A stretch of 64,000 bases of DNA from Bradyrhizobium sp. BR13661 (GCF_029892425.1 NZ_JARXWB010000009.1:1-64000), one strand, 5' to 3'; shown: positions 28,496 to 36,723, numbered from the stretch's first letter. Numbers and translations are program-made. Notes: generated by a model from the sequence alone, not told the origin.

Positions 28496-29370
28496 TCTAC
28501 GACATCCAGCACGTCACCACCTACGAATATGAGAGCCCGGTCAGCTTCGCCCGCTGCACGCTGCGGCTTGAGCCGAAGAACGGCCATGGCCAGGAGCTGA
28601 TCTCGCACAAGGTCGAGATCCGCCCGCGTCCGTCCGAGCGCAACGTCCGCCGCGATTTCTTCGGCACGCTGACCGAGAGCATCGTCATCGAGGCCGCGCA
28701 TCGCAATCTGCGGATCGACTCGCGCTCGCGCGTTTCCGTCGAGCGCAAGCCGCCGGCGCGCGATGCCGCGAGTCCGGCCTGGGAGAGCATCCGCGACATC
28801 GCCTTCGAGGCCACGAGTCTCGGGCCGTCCTCGCCGGTCGGCTATGTCTTTGCGAGCCCGCTGGTGCCTGTCCTGCGTCCCGTCAGCGCCTATGCCACGG
28901 AGAGCTTCAAGCCTGGCACGGGTATCGTCGCCGGCGCCGTCGATCTGATGCACCGCATCCGTGCCGAGTTTCGCTACGACCCCAAGGCCACGGTGATCTC
29001 GACGCCGCTCAACGAGGTCTTCGACCAGCGTCATGGCGTCTGCCAGGATTTTGCCCATGTCATGATCGCGGGGCTGCGCGGGCTCGGCCTGCCTGCGGCC
29101 TATGTCAGTGGTTATCTGCGCACCATTCCGCCGCCGGGCCAGGCGCGCTTGCAGGGTGCGGACGCGACGCATGCGTGGGTGTCGCTATGGTGTGGGGCGG
29201 AACTCGGCTGGATTGATTTCGATCCGACCAACGATCTCCTGGTCGCCAACGACCATATCGTGCTGGCGGTCGGCCGCGACTTCTCCGATGTGTCCCCGAT
29301 CGACGGCATCATCGTCGGCTCGCCGAAGCAGAAGCTCGGCGTCGCGGTGGACGTGCTGCTGGTGGAATGA
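28492..29370 (+). CDS. Transglutaminase-like cysteine protease/amidase family protein
   Basis: A 292-aa protein with an N-terminal beta domain (MIYDIQHVTTYEYESPVSFARC) and a transglutaminase core whose triad is intact: C184 (GVCQDFAH), H227 (THAW) and D244 (DFDPTND). Bacterial members of this fold are usually peptidases or amidases rather than crosslinkers. GTG 28492 overlaps the ATP-grasp stop (GTGA), giving tight coupling. In the operon it could release or trim a peptide built by the ATP-grasp partner. Confidence 0.88.
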   Translation: MIYDIQHVTTYEYESPVSFARCTLRLEPKNGHGQELISHKVEIRPRPSERNVRRDFFGTLTESIVIEAAHRNLRIDSRSRVSVERKPPARDAASPAWESIRDIAFEATSLGPSSPVGYVFASPLVPVLRPVSAYATESFKPGTGIVAGAVDLMHRIRAEFRYDPKATVISTPLNEVFDQRHGVCQDFAHVMIAGLRGLGLPAAYVSGYLRTIPPPGQARLQGADATHAWVSLWCGAELGWIDFDPTNDLLVANDHIVLAVGRDFSDVSPIDGIIVGSPKQKLGVAVDVLLVE

Positions 29371-29529
29371 CCGTAGTTTCACCGGTTCGGCTGTGTGACC
29401 GTATGCGTCTGGTTGCGGGAAATTTGTTTCGGTGTGTGTCCTTGATGTGGCGAGCCGCGGCTCATTAACACGCTGTTAACGCTGTCCCGCGACATATTGG
29501 CTCGCTCTCAACGCTGCTGAAGCCGACTC

Positions 29530-31176
29530 ATGACGTCACCATCGATGGCCCTCGCGCTGCCTGCCGCCGGCACGCCAAGCATCGCCGACATGCTGCGCAC
29601 CGGGCGCGAGCACTACCGGCGCGGCGAGATCAGGCCTGCGATCGCGGTGTTTCAGGCCGGCCTCGCGCTCGCAGCCTCGGTGTCGATTGGCGTCGTGGTC
29701 GATGGCGTTGCTGACCTGCACGCTTCGCTCGCCAATGCCTTCATGCTCTGCGGCGACATCGGCTCCGCGGCCGACAACTACAAGGCAGCCTTGCGCATCG
29801 CGCCTCATCTCGTCGCCTGCTGGTGCAATCTCGGCATCGTCCATCAGCAAAGCGGCATGATGCAGGATGCGATTTCGCTTTACCTGGAAGCCTTGCGGCG
29901 CAATCCGGTCCATCGGCCGTCGCGCACGAATTTGGTCCAGGCGCTGATGGCAACGCGCCAGTTCGCGATCGCCAAGGCGCTGTTGCTCGAATTGATCGAG
30001 GAGACGCCTGACGATGCCGACCTCCGCAGCGAGCTCGGCAAGGTCTGCTTCGAACTCGGGGAGAGCAGCGAGGCGGTGGCTCAGTTCGAGCGGGCCATCG
30101 CGCTCGCGCCTGGACAGGCCGAGAATTTCTACTGGGTCGGGGCGATCCGTCAGGCCTGCGCTGAGCAGGAGGAGGCGGAGGCCGCCTACGCTCGTGCCGC
30201 GCAAATGCATCCGATCCTGCGCAGGCAGGCGACCCAATCGCCGCCGGCGTTTCGGGCGCTGGCGTTGTTTGCGCCTTTCGTCGGCAACACGCCGGTCGAA
30301 TTTCTCTTCAGGGATTGCGCCTACCAGACCAGCATCCTGTCGCTGCTTCCAGGCAGCCGGCCTGATATCGCGCTGCTGGCGCTGGAGGCCGACGTCGTCG
30401 TCAACCTTGTTTCCGACGCCGACCAGGGCGCGGAAGCGCTTCCGCTTGCCTTGGCCATCGCACGAAGCCTCGGCAAGCCTGTCGTCAACGATCCCGCCAA
30501 GATCCGGAACACAACGCGCGACGCCACGGCTCGGGCCCTCGCCGATGTCGAGGGCTGCCGCGTTCCGCGCACGATCCGCATCGGCGCCGGCGAGGGGCTG
30601 CCCGGCGGGCTGGAGCTCGCCTTTCCGCTGCTGGCGCGTCAGGCCGGCATGCATGGTGGCGATGTCTTCGAGAAGCTCGACGACGTTGCTGCGTTGACCG
30701 CATTCCTCGCGGCCCGTGCGGACCACGACCGCTACGTGATCGACTATGTCGACTATCGCTCCAAAGACGGCTTCTTCCGCAAGTACAGGTTCTTGTTCGT
30801 GGGCGAGGAGATCCTGCCTTATCATCTGGCGATCGGCGACGACTGGAAGCTCCATCGCGATGCTACGGAGATGCGCAGTTGCGCCTGGATGCAGGACGAG
30901 GAGGAGCGTTTCCTTCGCGCGCCCGGGCAGGTCTTCGGTGCGTCTCGTTATCAGGCGTTGCGAGTCATTCGCGACCGCATCGGTCTCGACTATTTTGGCA
31001 TCGATTGCGGGTTGGATGCCGACGGCCATCTCGTCGTGTTCGAGGTCAACGCCTCCATGCTGGTGCACGACCAGAATCCGGAATTTCCTTACAAGGACCT
31101 GTACATCCGCAGGATCAAGCTTGCGTTCGACGCGCTGCTCGCGCGCTTCGCAAAGCAATTGACGCTGCCGTCCTAA
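29530..31176 (+). CDS. TPR protein with C-terminal ATP-grasp-like domain
   Basis: A 548-aa fusion. Residues about 20-220 are TPR repeats (ACWCNLGIVHQQSGMMQDAISLYLEALRRNP is one clear unit). Residues about 245-330 look like a pre-ATP-grasp Rossmann part. Residues about 330-540 look like ATP-grasp, with FRKYRFLFVGEEILPYHLA and the metal-binding FEVNASM near 505. The family is annotated only as a TPR protein in relatives I recall, and no function is known to me. It follows the transglutaminase/ATP-grasp operon in the same direction after 159 bases. ATG 29530 has no strong ribosome site. Confidence 0.75.
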   Translation: MTSPSMALALPAAGTPSIADMLRTGREHYRRGEIRPAIAVFQAGLALAASVSIGVVVDGVADLHASLANAFMLCGDIGSAADNYKAALRIAPHLVACWCNLGIVHQQSGMMQDAISLYLEALRRNPVHRPSRTNLVQALMATRQFAIAKALLLELIEETPDDADLRSELGKVCFELGESSEAVAQFERAIALAPGQAENFYWVGAIRQACAEQEEAEAAYARAAQMHPILRRQATQSPPAFRALALFAPFVGNTPVEFLFRDCAYQTSILSLLPGSRPDIALLALEADVVVNLVSDADQGAEALPLALAIARSLGKPVVNDPAKIRNTTRDATARALADVEGCRVPRTIRIGAGEGLPGGLELAFPLLARQAGMHGGDVFEKLDDVAALTAFLAARADHDRYVIDYVDYRSKDGFFRKYRFLFVGEEILPYHLAIGDDWKLHRDATEMRSCAWMQDEEERFLRAPGQVFGASRYQALRVIRDRIGLDYFGIDCGLDADGHLVVFEVNASMLVHDQNPEFPYKDLYIRRIKLAFDALLARFAKQLTLPS

Positions 31177-31487
31177 CGCGGTGCAGGTGCCCCGACCACG
31201 CCTCGGCGGACGCCCGGCTCTGGGGCGTCCCTCCTCACAAGACGAGGCCCTGCAGTCGGCCATTGGCCGGGCTGGATGAGTCCCCGCAAGCGCTGGCGAC
31301 GGGCTTCGCCGAACTGTGACGCACCGTGATGTTGCGCGGCGGCGCAGGATCATATTTACGTATTTTTGTTTCGGGATTTGGTCAGCCGGCCCGGATTGGG
31401 CTATGCTGAACCTGCGTCGAGGGCGACAATTAGAGAATAGACATCGGGAGTTTGCGTGGGACACCAGCGACAGACGGGGCTGCATCT
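31177..31487. other. Intergenic region with GC hairpin
   Basis: No gene is supported in these 311 bases. GGACGCCC (31208-31215) and GGGCGTCC (31223-31230) form a strong hairpin 31 bases past the TPR gene, without a following T run, so termination there is uncertain. The second half is AT-rich (CATATTTACGTATTTTTG at 31351-31368) and may hold the promoter for the HD-domain gene. Confidence 0.5.
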
Positions 31488-32315
31488 ATGATGACGTTGC
31501 CGAGACTGGCGGCTGAGACCCTGGAGAAGTTGCTGGGCCAGTTCATGCGCCGCCGGTTCGACGAGTCCTATGCCAGGGTGCTGGAGGCGTCGACCCGCAC
31601 CGCGCTCGAATGCATCGGCAACAGCGACGCGCTCTACCACAACATTGAGCATACGATGCTGGTGACGCTGGCCGCCCAGGCGATCCTGATGGGGCGCAAT
31701 CTCCACGCGCACCTCGACGCGGAAGACTACCTCCACGTCCTCATCGCCTGCCTCGCCCACGATATCGGCTATGTGCGTGGCCTGTTCGCGGAGGACGACG
31801 AAGACGGTTTTCTGGTCGACGAGGCCGGCACCAAGGTGTCACTGCCGCGCGGTGCATCCGATGCCAGTCTGATGATGTACCACGTCGACCGGTCGAAGCT
31901 TTTCGTGAGGCGGCGACTGCCGTCGATCCGCGGCGTGGACCCTGAGCGCATTGCTCGCGCCATCGAGGGGACGCGTTTCCCGGCGCGTCAAGGCCAGGAA
32001 TACGACGACGAGGCCTCGATCCTGCGCGCCGCCGACTTCATCGGCCAGCTTGGCGATCCCAATTACCTGCGCAAGGCCAACGCACTCTACTACGAGTTCG
32101 AGGAGGTCGGCATGAACCGGCAACTCGGCTATGACTCGCCCGCCGACATCGTGAACCGCTATCCGCAATTCTACTGGAACAGCGTCGCACCGCACATCCA
32201 GACCGAGATCGGCTATCTCAACAAGACCGAGATCGGCCGGCAGTGGATCGCCAATCTCTACAGCAACGTCTTCCGCGCCGAACGCGATATTACGCTGTCA
32301 GGGCCGCAGAGATAA
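31488..32315 (+). CDS. HD-domain metal-dependent phosphohydrolase
   Basis: A 275-aa HD-superfamily protein. HNIEH (about residue 46-50) and HDIGY (about 88-92) give the H...HD metal ligands, and a later Asp lies in EASILRAADFIGQLGD. It resembles Npun_R2479-type HD proteins of unknown substrate, probably a nucleotide or cyclic nucleotide. ATG 31488 is chosen over the in-frame TTG 31452 because of the GACGGGG upstream. Its stop is only five bases from the -35 element of the TspO promoter. Confidence 0.8.
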   Translation: MMTLPRLAAETLEKLLGQFMRRRFDESYARVLEASTRTALECIGNSDALYHNIEHTMLVTLAAQAILMGRNLHAHLDAEDYLHVLIACLAHDIGYVRGLFAEDDEDGFLVDEAGTKVSLPRGASDASLMMYHVDRSKLFVRRRLPSIRGVDPERIARAIEGTRFPARQGQEYDDEASILRAADFIGQLGDPNYLRKANALYYEFEEVGMNRQLGYDSPADIVNRYPQFYWNSVAPHIQTEIGYLNKTEIGRQWIANLYSNVFRAERDITLSGPQR

Positions 32316-32320
32316 ACAGG

Positions 32321-32348
32321 TGATCCAAACCTGATGATGCCGCGTTGA
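32321..32348 (+). promoter_or_regulatory. Sigma-E (ECF11)-type promoter of tspO
   Basis: TGATCC (32321-32326), then 16 bases, then CGTTGA (32343-32348). The same hexamer, spacing and CGT core occur at four other starts nearby. Transcription would begin about 32354, which rules out the in-frame TTG 32345 as start of TspO. Confidence 0.75.
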
Positions 32349-32386
32349 CAGGGGTGATGGCTCCCCTTTCACGCGGTCATGGCGGC

Positions 32387-32842
32387 ATGCGCTCATCTTT
32401 GACGACCCAAATCATTTTCGTTCTCCTCGTGCTCGGGATCGGCTTCGCCATCGGAAGTACGACCATGCCGGGCCAATGGTACGCCGCGCAGATCAAGCCG
32501 TCGTTCAACCCGCCGAACTGGGTTTTCGCGCCGGTGTGGTCCGTGATCTATCTGCTGATCGCGCTCGCCGGCGCGCGGACCTGGCAGCAGGCGCCATATG
32601 GCGTCGCCATGATGCTCTGGACCGTGCAGATGCTGCTCAACTTCGCCTGGTCGCCAGTCTTCTTCGCCTGGCATCGGAGCGGCCTCGCGCTGGGGATCAT
32701 TGTTGCGATGCTGTTTGCGATCATCGGGTTCATCGTCGAGCGCTGGCCGACGGACCGGACGGCGGCATTGCTGTTCGTTCCTTATGCTGCGTGGGTCGCA
32801 TTCGCCACCTTGCTCAACGCCGGCATCTTCATGCTCAATTGA
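32387..32842 (+). CDS. tspO: TspO/MBR family tryptophan-rich sensory protein
   Basis: A 151-aa, five-helix membrane protein. The family core WYAAQIKPSFNPPNWVFAPVW is intact (about residues 27-47), followed by WTVQMLLNFAWSPVFFAW. TspO proteins bind tetrapyrroles and, in Rhodobacter, affect oxygen- and light-dependent pigment genes. ATG 32387 is preferred because the promoter core overlaps earlier in-frame starts. ATG 32357 would leave only a few leader bases. It converges on the photolyase gene with eight bases between stops. A sigma-E-type promoter ties it to the neighbouring photo-oxidative module. Confidence 0.88.
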   Translation: MRSSLTTQIIFVLLVLGIGFAIGSTTMPGQWYAAQIKPSFNPPNWVFAPVWSVIYLLIALAGARTWQQAPYGVAMMLWTVQMLLNFAWSPVFFAWHRSGLALGIIVAMLFAIIGFIVERWPTDRTAALLFVPYAAWVAFATLLNAGIFMLN

Positions 32843-32850
32843 GCAGGCGG

Positions 32851-34389
32851 TCAGGCCGCGGCGTCCGAAATCTTCGCCGCCTGCCGCCGGATCGCGCGCA
32901 ATTCCGCCGCGTCCTTGCGATCGAGATTGGCGTATTGATTGTTCATCCGGCCGTTGGTGGCGAAGCGTTTGCGGTGCTTGTCCAGGAAATTCCAGTACAG
33001 CGTGGTGAAGGGGCAGGCGTTCTCGCCGGTCGCCTGCTTGGGATCGAAACGGCAGTGCCTGCAATGATCGCTCATGCGGTTGATGTAGTTGCCCGACGCT
33101 GCATAAGGCTTCGTGCCGACGATGCCGCCATCCCCATGCTGGCTCATGCCGAGCGTGTTCGGCAACGAAACCCAGTCGATCGCGTCCCAGAACATCGACA
33201 TGTGCCAGCGATGGACATCGTAGGGCCTGACGCCGAGCAGCATGGCGAACAGGCCCAGGACCATCAGCCGCTCGATGTGGTGGGCATAGGCGTGGTCGAT
33301 GGTATGGCCGATCGCCTCGGCGAGGCAGCGCATCTCGGTCTCGCCGGTCCAGTAGAATCTCGGCATCGGCAGTTCGGCGCCCAGCGCGTTCTCTTCGGCG
33401 TAGTGCGGCATTCGCCGCCAATAGATGCCGCGGACGAATTCGCGCCAGCCGATGATCTGGCGTACAAATCCTTCCAGCGCGTTCAACGGCGCGGAGCGGC
33501 TCTGCAACGCTGACTGGACGACCTCCAGCGGGCGCAGCTGGTGCAGGTTCAGCGGCCCTGACAGAACCGAGTGGTAGAGGAACGGCTCGCCGGAGCGCAT
33601 TGCGTCCTGATAGGTCCCGAACAGGGGGAGCCGCTTTGCGACGAAGTCCTCCATTTGCGTCAGCGCCTGCGCGCGCGTGACAGGCAGGTCGAAATCGTCG
33701 AGCTTGCCGGGGCTGTCGGCGAAACGCAGGGCGACGAGCCGCAGCACCTGCGCCGTGAGTGCGTCCGGCGCACAGGTCGGCCGGGATGGCAATGGTGGAC
33801 TGGTCTTGCCGAACGATTTGCGATTCTCGGCGTCGAAATTCCAGGACCCGCCCACGGGTCGTCCCTCGCGATCCATCAGCAGGCCGGTCTTCCGGCGCAT
33901 GGCGCGATAGAACGTTTCCAGGATCGGCCGGGGATGCCACTCGGAAAAGGTCGCGAACTCGTCGCGCGAACACAGGAAATGGCGATCGTTGCGAAGCTCC
34001 GGCGGCTGGACCAGCCGGCGCAGCTTTTCGGCGACCCGCCAGTCGCCCGGCTCGACCACGATCGTGCGGGATGGCCTGAGCATCTGCTGGGCCCGGGCGA
34101 TCTCGGTTTCGAACCGGCCGGTGTTTTCGGGTGCGTCGATCTCGACATAGTGCACGCGCCGTCCGCGTGCGGCGAGCTCATCCCTGAAATGGCGCATCGA
34201 TGCGAGGAAATACGCGATGCGCTTCTTGTGCTGCGGGATGTAGGAGGTTTCTTCCATCACCTCCATTTGCAGCACGACGTCCCGGCTGGCCTCGAAGCCG
34301 TCGAATGCGGCGCTATCGAGATCGAGCTGGTCGCCGAGCACCAGCACCAGGTTCCTGACCTCCCGCTGCGGCTCACCGGATCGGGCCAT
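32851..34389 (-). CDS. phrB: Iron-sulfur cryptochrome/photolyase (PhrB/CryB type)
   Basis: A 512-aa photolyase of the FeS-BCP class, which repairs (6-4) photoproducts or signals in blue light. It begins RNLVLVLGDQLDLDSAAFDGF, typical of the class. Four cysteines at 355, 443, 446 and 459 have the spacing (88, 3, 13) of the [4Fe-4S] ligands in Agrobacterium PhrB. RMPHYAEENALGAE and GMSQHGDGGIVGTKPYAASGNYI are FAD/DNA-site blocks. The frame is open upstream into the sigma gene. ATG 34389 comes eight bases after the sigma stop, so the two form an operon under a sigma-E-type promoter at 35024-35051. Confidence 0.92.
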   Translation of the reverse strand: MARSGEPQREVRNLVLVLGDQLDLDSAAFDGFEASRDVVLQMEVMEETSYIPQHKKRIAYFLASMRHFRDELAARGRRVHYVEIDAPENTGRFETEIARAQQMLRPSRTIVVEPGDWRVAEKLRRLVQPPELRNDRHFLCSRDEFATFSEWHPRPILETFYRAMRRKTGLLMDREGRPVGGSWNFDAENRKSFGKTSPPLPSRPTCAPDALTAQVLRLVALRFADSPGKLDDFDLPVTRAQALTQMEDFVAKRLPLFGTYQDAMRSGEPFLYHSVLSGPLNLHQLRPLEVVQSALQSRSAPLNALEGFVRQIIGWREFVRGIYWRRMPHYAEENALGAELPMPRFYWTGETEMRCLAEAIGHTIDHAYAHHIERLMVLGLFAMLLGVRPYDVHRWHMSMFWDAIDWVSLPNTLGMSQHGDGGIVGTKPYAASGNYINRMSDHCRHCRFDPKQATGENACPFTTLYWNFLDKHRKRFATNGRMNNQYANLDRKDAAELRAIRRQAAKISDAAA

Positions 34390-34397
34390 GCGCCGGC

Positions 34398-34994
34398 TCA
34401 CGGACGCGGCGCCACCACGTTGGGTGTGCAGGCCAGACATTCGTCGCGCAGCGAGGCAACCGTCCGCCGCAGCCAGGTCTTGATCGTGCCGACCGGCACA
34501 CCGAAACGCTGCGCCAGCATCAGGCGGCTTTCGCCTTCGAGATAGGCCCGCGACAGCAACTGCCGGCGTTGATCGGGAAGCCGCTCGATGGCACGTGCTG
34601 CGATCGGCTCGACGAGGTCGTAGTCGAATGCGTCTTCGGAAGCGGCGGCGTCCGGCACCGCCAGCGCTTCGTCGAGTTCCGCCGTCGGCACCTGCTTGAG
34701 CCGCGCCGCGTCGATCGCGGTGTTGCGCATGATCGCGCACATCCAGGTGATCGGCGATGAACGGCCTGGATCGAAGTGGGCCGCGTGCTTCCAGATCTTC
34801 AGATAGGCATCCTGGAGCAGGTCGTCGAGATCCGCGTTTACAGGCGCAAACGGGCGTGCGGTCTTGCGCAGCTTGTTGCGCGTCGCGGCGAAGAGCTCGG
34901 CGAAGGCCCGCTGATCGCCGCGCCCGACGCGGGCGAGGAGATCGCTCAGGCGCTCGATCAACGGATCCCGGGCCGTCAGCCTGCCGCAGCTCAT
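34398..34994 (-). CDS. ECF RNA polymerase sigma factor, no adjacent anti-sigma of its own
   Basis: A 198-aa ECF sigma factor with region 2 (ADLDDLLQDAYLKIWKHAAHFD, about residues 54-75, then SPITWMCAIMRNTAIDAAR) and region 4 (RLMLAQRFGVPVGTIKTWLRR, about 156-176). It has a short extra tail with one Cys. ATG 34994 follows a GAGG-rich leader. It sits between chrR and the photolyase but is not paired with an anti-sigma gene of its own. Its promoter matches that of the rpoE-chrR operon, so it may be the second tier of a cascade or share ChrR. Confidence 0.88.
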   Translation of the reverse strand: MSCGRLTARDPLIERLSDLLARVGRGDQRAFAELFAATRNKLRKTARPFAPVNADLDDLLQDAYLKIWKHAAHFDPGRSSPITWMCAIMRNTAIDAARLKQVPTAELDEALAVPDAAASEDAFDYDLVEPIAARAIERLPDQRRQLLSRAYLEGESRLMLAQRFGVPVGTIKTWLRRTVASLRDECLACTPNVVAPRP

Positions 34995-35023
34995 TCCCTC
35001 GTCCTCCAGCTTAACCTGCCAAG

Positions 35024-35051
35024 AGAACGACGGCGTGGCTGGACTGGATCA
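35024..35051 (-). promoter_or_regulatory. Sigma-E (ECF11)-type promoter of the second sigma/photolyase operon
   Basis: On the minus strand TGATCC (35051-35046), 16 bases, then CGTTCT (35029-35024). The predicted start near 35017 leaves a leader of about 23 bases to ATG 34994. It lies in the short gap after chrR, so the downstream operon can be read independently of rpoE-chrR. Confidence 0.78.
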
Positions 35052-35062
35052 CATGAGAGCGC

Positions 35063-35716
35063 TCAAAGCCGCACGAAGGGCGAGATCAGCCGGCCGAGCC
35101 AGCCGTGCATCTGCAAATCCCCGCTCATGGCGACAAGACATAGGCACGGCCTATCGTTGCCGACCATCGGCTGATGATCGACCTCGCCGTCACCGAAGTC
35201 GAAATCGCCCGGCCTGAAATCGCCGCCCTGATGGCTGAAGCTGCCTTTCAGCACCAGGGTCAGCTCCGTCCCGGTGTGCGAATGCTCCAGCATCCGCGTG
35301 CCAGGCGCCGACCACAGCAGAAACGCGCGCGACTTGTCCGCGCCAGGCAGCATGATCGGTTGCATCTTGACGCCCGGCGCCACGCGCCGGCTCTTGCTGA
35401 ACCGGCAGCGGAGCAGGATCTCCGGGAGATCGTCGTCAATGAGCGGCACCGGTCGCGAAACTTCCGGGGCCGGCGCAGACGTCGTCTCCGGCTCGTCGAT
35501 CGCAGCCATGATCGTCGCGAACGCATCGTCCGCCATGGCGACCGGGGCGGCTTGCTCGAGCGCGGCGCCGGCAAGCTGCTCGATCGCGGCGATGAAGCGC
35601 CGGCAGCGCGGGCATTGCGCGGCATGGACGCCGATGACGAGTCGGTCGGCCTCGTCGAGCCGGCCGGCGGCGAAATCGGCCAGGAGATCTTCAGGGGGAT
35701 GATGGTTGATGGTCAT
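35063..35716 (-). CDS. chrR: ChrR-family zinc-binding anti-sigma factor
   Basis: A 217-aa anti-sigma factor of the ChrR class, which holds its sigma inactive until singlet oxygen or related stress. The N-terminal ZAS domain has H6, H31, C35 and C38 (HAAQCPRC), the same positions I recall for Rhodobacter sphaeroides ChrR. A C-terminal cupin follows, with HSHTGTE and a later DHQP His as the second metal site. A proline/acid-rich linker (about residues 75-95) joins them. The frame opens upstream within rpoE. ATG 35716 is chosen because it starts one base after the rpoE stop and gives the ZAS residues. Confidence 0.93.
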   Translation of the reverse strand: MTINHHPPEDLLADFAAGRLDEADRLVIGVHAAQCPRCRRFIAAIEQLAGAALEQAAPVAMADDAFATIMAAIDEPETTSAPAPEVSRPVPLIDDDLPEILLRCRFSKSRRVAPGVKMQPIMLPGADKSRAFLLWSAPGTRMLEHSHTGTELTLVLKGSFSHQGGDFRPGDFDFGDGEVDHQPMVGNDRPCLCLVAMSGDLQMHGWLGRLISPFVRL

Positions 35717-35717
35717 G

Positions 35718-36368
35718 TCAGTCGTCCAAAAGATCCCTGAGCCGCGCCATGGCAAGCCTGATGCGAGACTTGACCGTTCCGAGCGGAAGTCCGAGCCGCT
35801 CGGCGATCTCGCCGTGCGGCTGCTCCTCGATAAACGACATCCGGATCACCTTGGATTGCTCTTCGGACAATCGCTGCAGCGCGGCCGTCACCCGCGAGAT
35901 ATCTTCGCTCCTGACCATCATGGTCTCCGGCGAATCCGCGACCTCGGGCGTCTCGTCCCGCTCTGCGCCCAGCGCGACCTTGGCCTGCCGTGCCGCAGCC
36001 CGGGCGGAGTCGATGCGCAGATTGCGCGCGATGGTGAAGATCCAGGCGGCCGCGCCCGCGGACGCGGGGTCGAACTGGGCGGCCTTGCGCCACACCGTCA
36101 GCAGCGTCGTCTGCGCGATTTCCTCCGCAGCGTCTGCGTTCATCCCGGTCTTCACCAGGAATCCCTTCACGCGCGGAGCAAAATGCTCGAACAAGAGCTT
36201 GAACGCGTCCCGGTCGCCATGGGCCGCGATGCGTCCGATCAATTCAGCCCATTCCACTGTCGCCTTGGGCCTTTCGCCTGGGAATCCGCGAGGCCGATCC
36301 CGCCGGGTAGCCGCCGCAGGGTTGCTGCGCCACAAGGGCCTGCTCACAGCGTAAAGACCGGCGGTCAT
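35718..36368 (-). CDS. rpoE: ECF sigma factor of the RpoE/ChrR (ECF11) type
   Basis: A 216-aa ECF sigma factor. Region 2 runs AFKLLFEHFAPRVKGFLVKTG...AEEIAQTTLLTVWRKAAQFDP...IFTIARNLRIDSAR (about residues 55-120). Region 4 includes PHGEIAERLGLPLGTVKSRIRLAMARLRD (about 183-211). It resembles R. sphaeroides sigma-E, which together with ChrR drives the singlet-oxygen response. ATG 36368 follows AGAGG. The stop is one base from chrR, giving translational coupling. An autoregulatory promoter is visible about 30 bases upstream. Confidence 0.92.
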   Translation of the reverse strand: MTAGLYAVSRPLWRSNPAAATRRDRPRGFPGERPKATVEWAELIGRIAAHGDRDAFKLLFEHFAPRVKGFLVKTGMNADAAEEIAQTTLLTVWRKAAQFDPASAGAAAWIFTIARNLRIDSARAAARQAKVALGAERDETPEVADSPETMMVRSEDISRVTAALQRLSEEQSKVIRMSFIEEQPHGEIAERLGLPLGTVKSRIRLAMARLRDLLDD

Positions 36369-36394
36369 GGAGCCTCTGATGACATGTCCTGTCC

Positions 36395-36422
36395 ATAACG
36401 CCCGACGCCGCCCTCCGGATCA
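36395..36422 (-). promoter_or_regulatory. Autoregulatory sigma-E (ECF11)-type promoter of rpoE-chrR
   Basis: On the minus strand TGATCC (36422-36417), 16 bases, then CGTTAT (36400-36395). Predicted start near 36388 gives a 20-base leader with an AGAGG site. The fit to the known R. sphaeroides rpoE promoter (TGATCC with a CGTAAGA-like -10) is close. Confidence 0.8.
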
Positions 36423-36671
36423 CTTCCATGAGTCCTTTCCTTGTAGGTGCCCGGCCCGGCCGCGACAAGCAGTGGGATCGCGGTGGCCAAGGTTCCCGTT
36501 GGCGGCAAAACTTCGGGTACCGAGAACCGTTTCTTCATCGTGCAGACTTCGGGTCCGGCTGATTTCTCCTGCATACACCAGCGTTTAATACGCCGCATGG
36601 CTGGATTGGTCGCCCGGCCTTGGTCGGGCGAGGCGGCGTTCACGTGCCGCTAACCCTGTCCGAACGTGCCC

Positions 36672-36699
36672 TGATCCAATCGCCACCCTGCCTCGTATC
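36672..36699 (+). promoter_or_regulatory. Sigma-E (ECF11)-type promoter of the MHYT-GGDEF-EAL gene
   Basis: TGATCC (36672-36677), 16 bases, then CGTATC (36694-36699), 25 bases before ATG 36724. CCAGGAG follows as the ribosome site region (36706-36712). Confidence 0.75.
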
Positions 36700-36723
36700 T
36701 GCTTTCCAGGAGAACAAATTCGC

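Larger units (their letters stand above)
36369..36723. other. Divergent control region between rpoE and the GGDEF-EAL gene
   Basis: These 355 bases hold one sigma-E-type promoter for each direction (36395-36422 minus, 36672-36699 plus). The minus-strand frame across it (36365-36643) has weak third-position GC and is not called as a gene. The middle part (36450-36660) shows no other feature I can support. Confidence 0.6.

Noticed and set aside
31347..31352. Minus-strand TGATCC upstream of the HD gene
   Set aside because: Sixteen bases further is CACGG-like sequence, not CGT, and no minus-strand gene follows.
34390..34740. Upstream extension of the photolyase frame
   Set aside because: It overlaps the sigma factor gene entirely. 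Photolyase similarity begins after ATG 34389.
36365..36643. 92-aa minus-strand frame ending in an ATGA overlap with rpoE
   Set aside because: Its third-position GC is well below that of real genes here, it spans the rpoE promoter, and it resembles no family. The ATGA overlap is probably chance.
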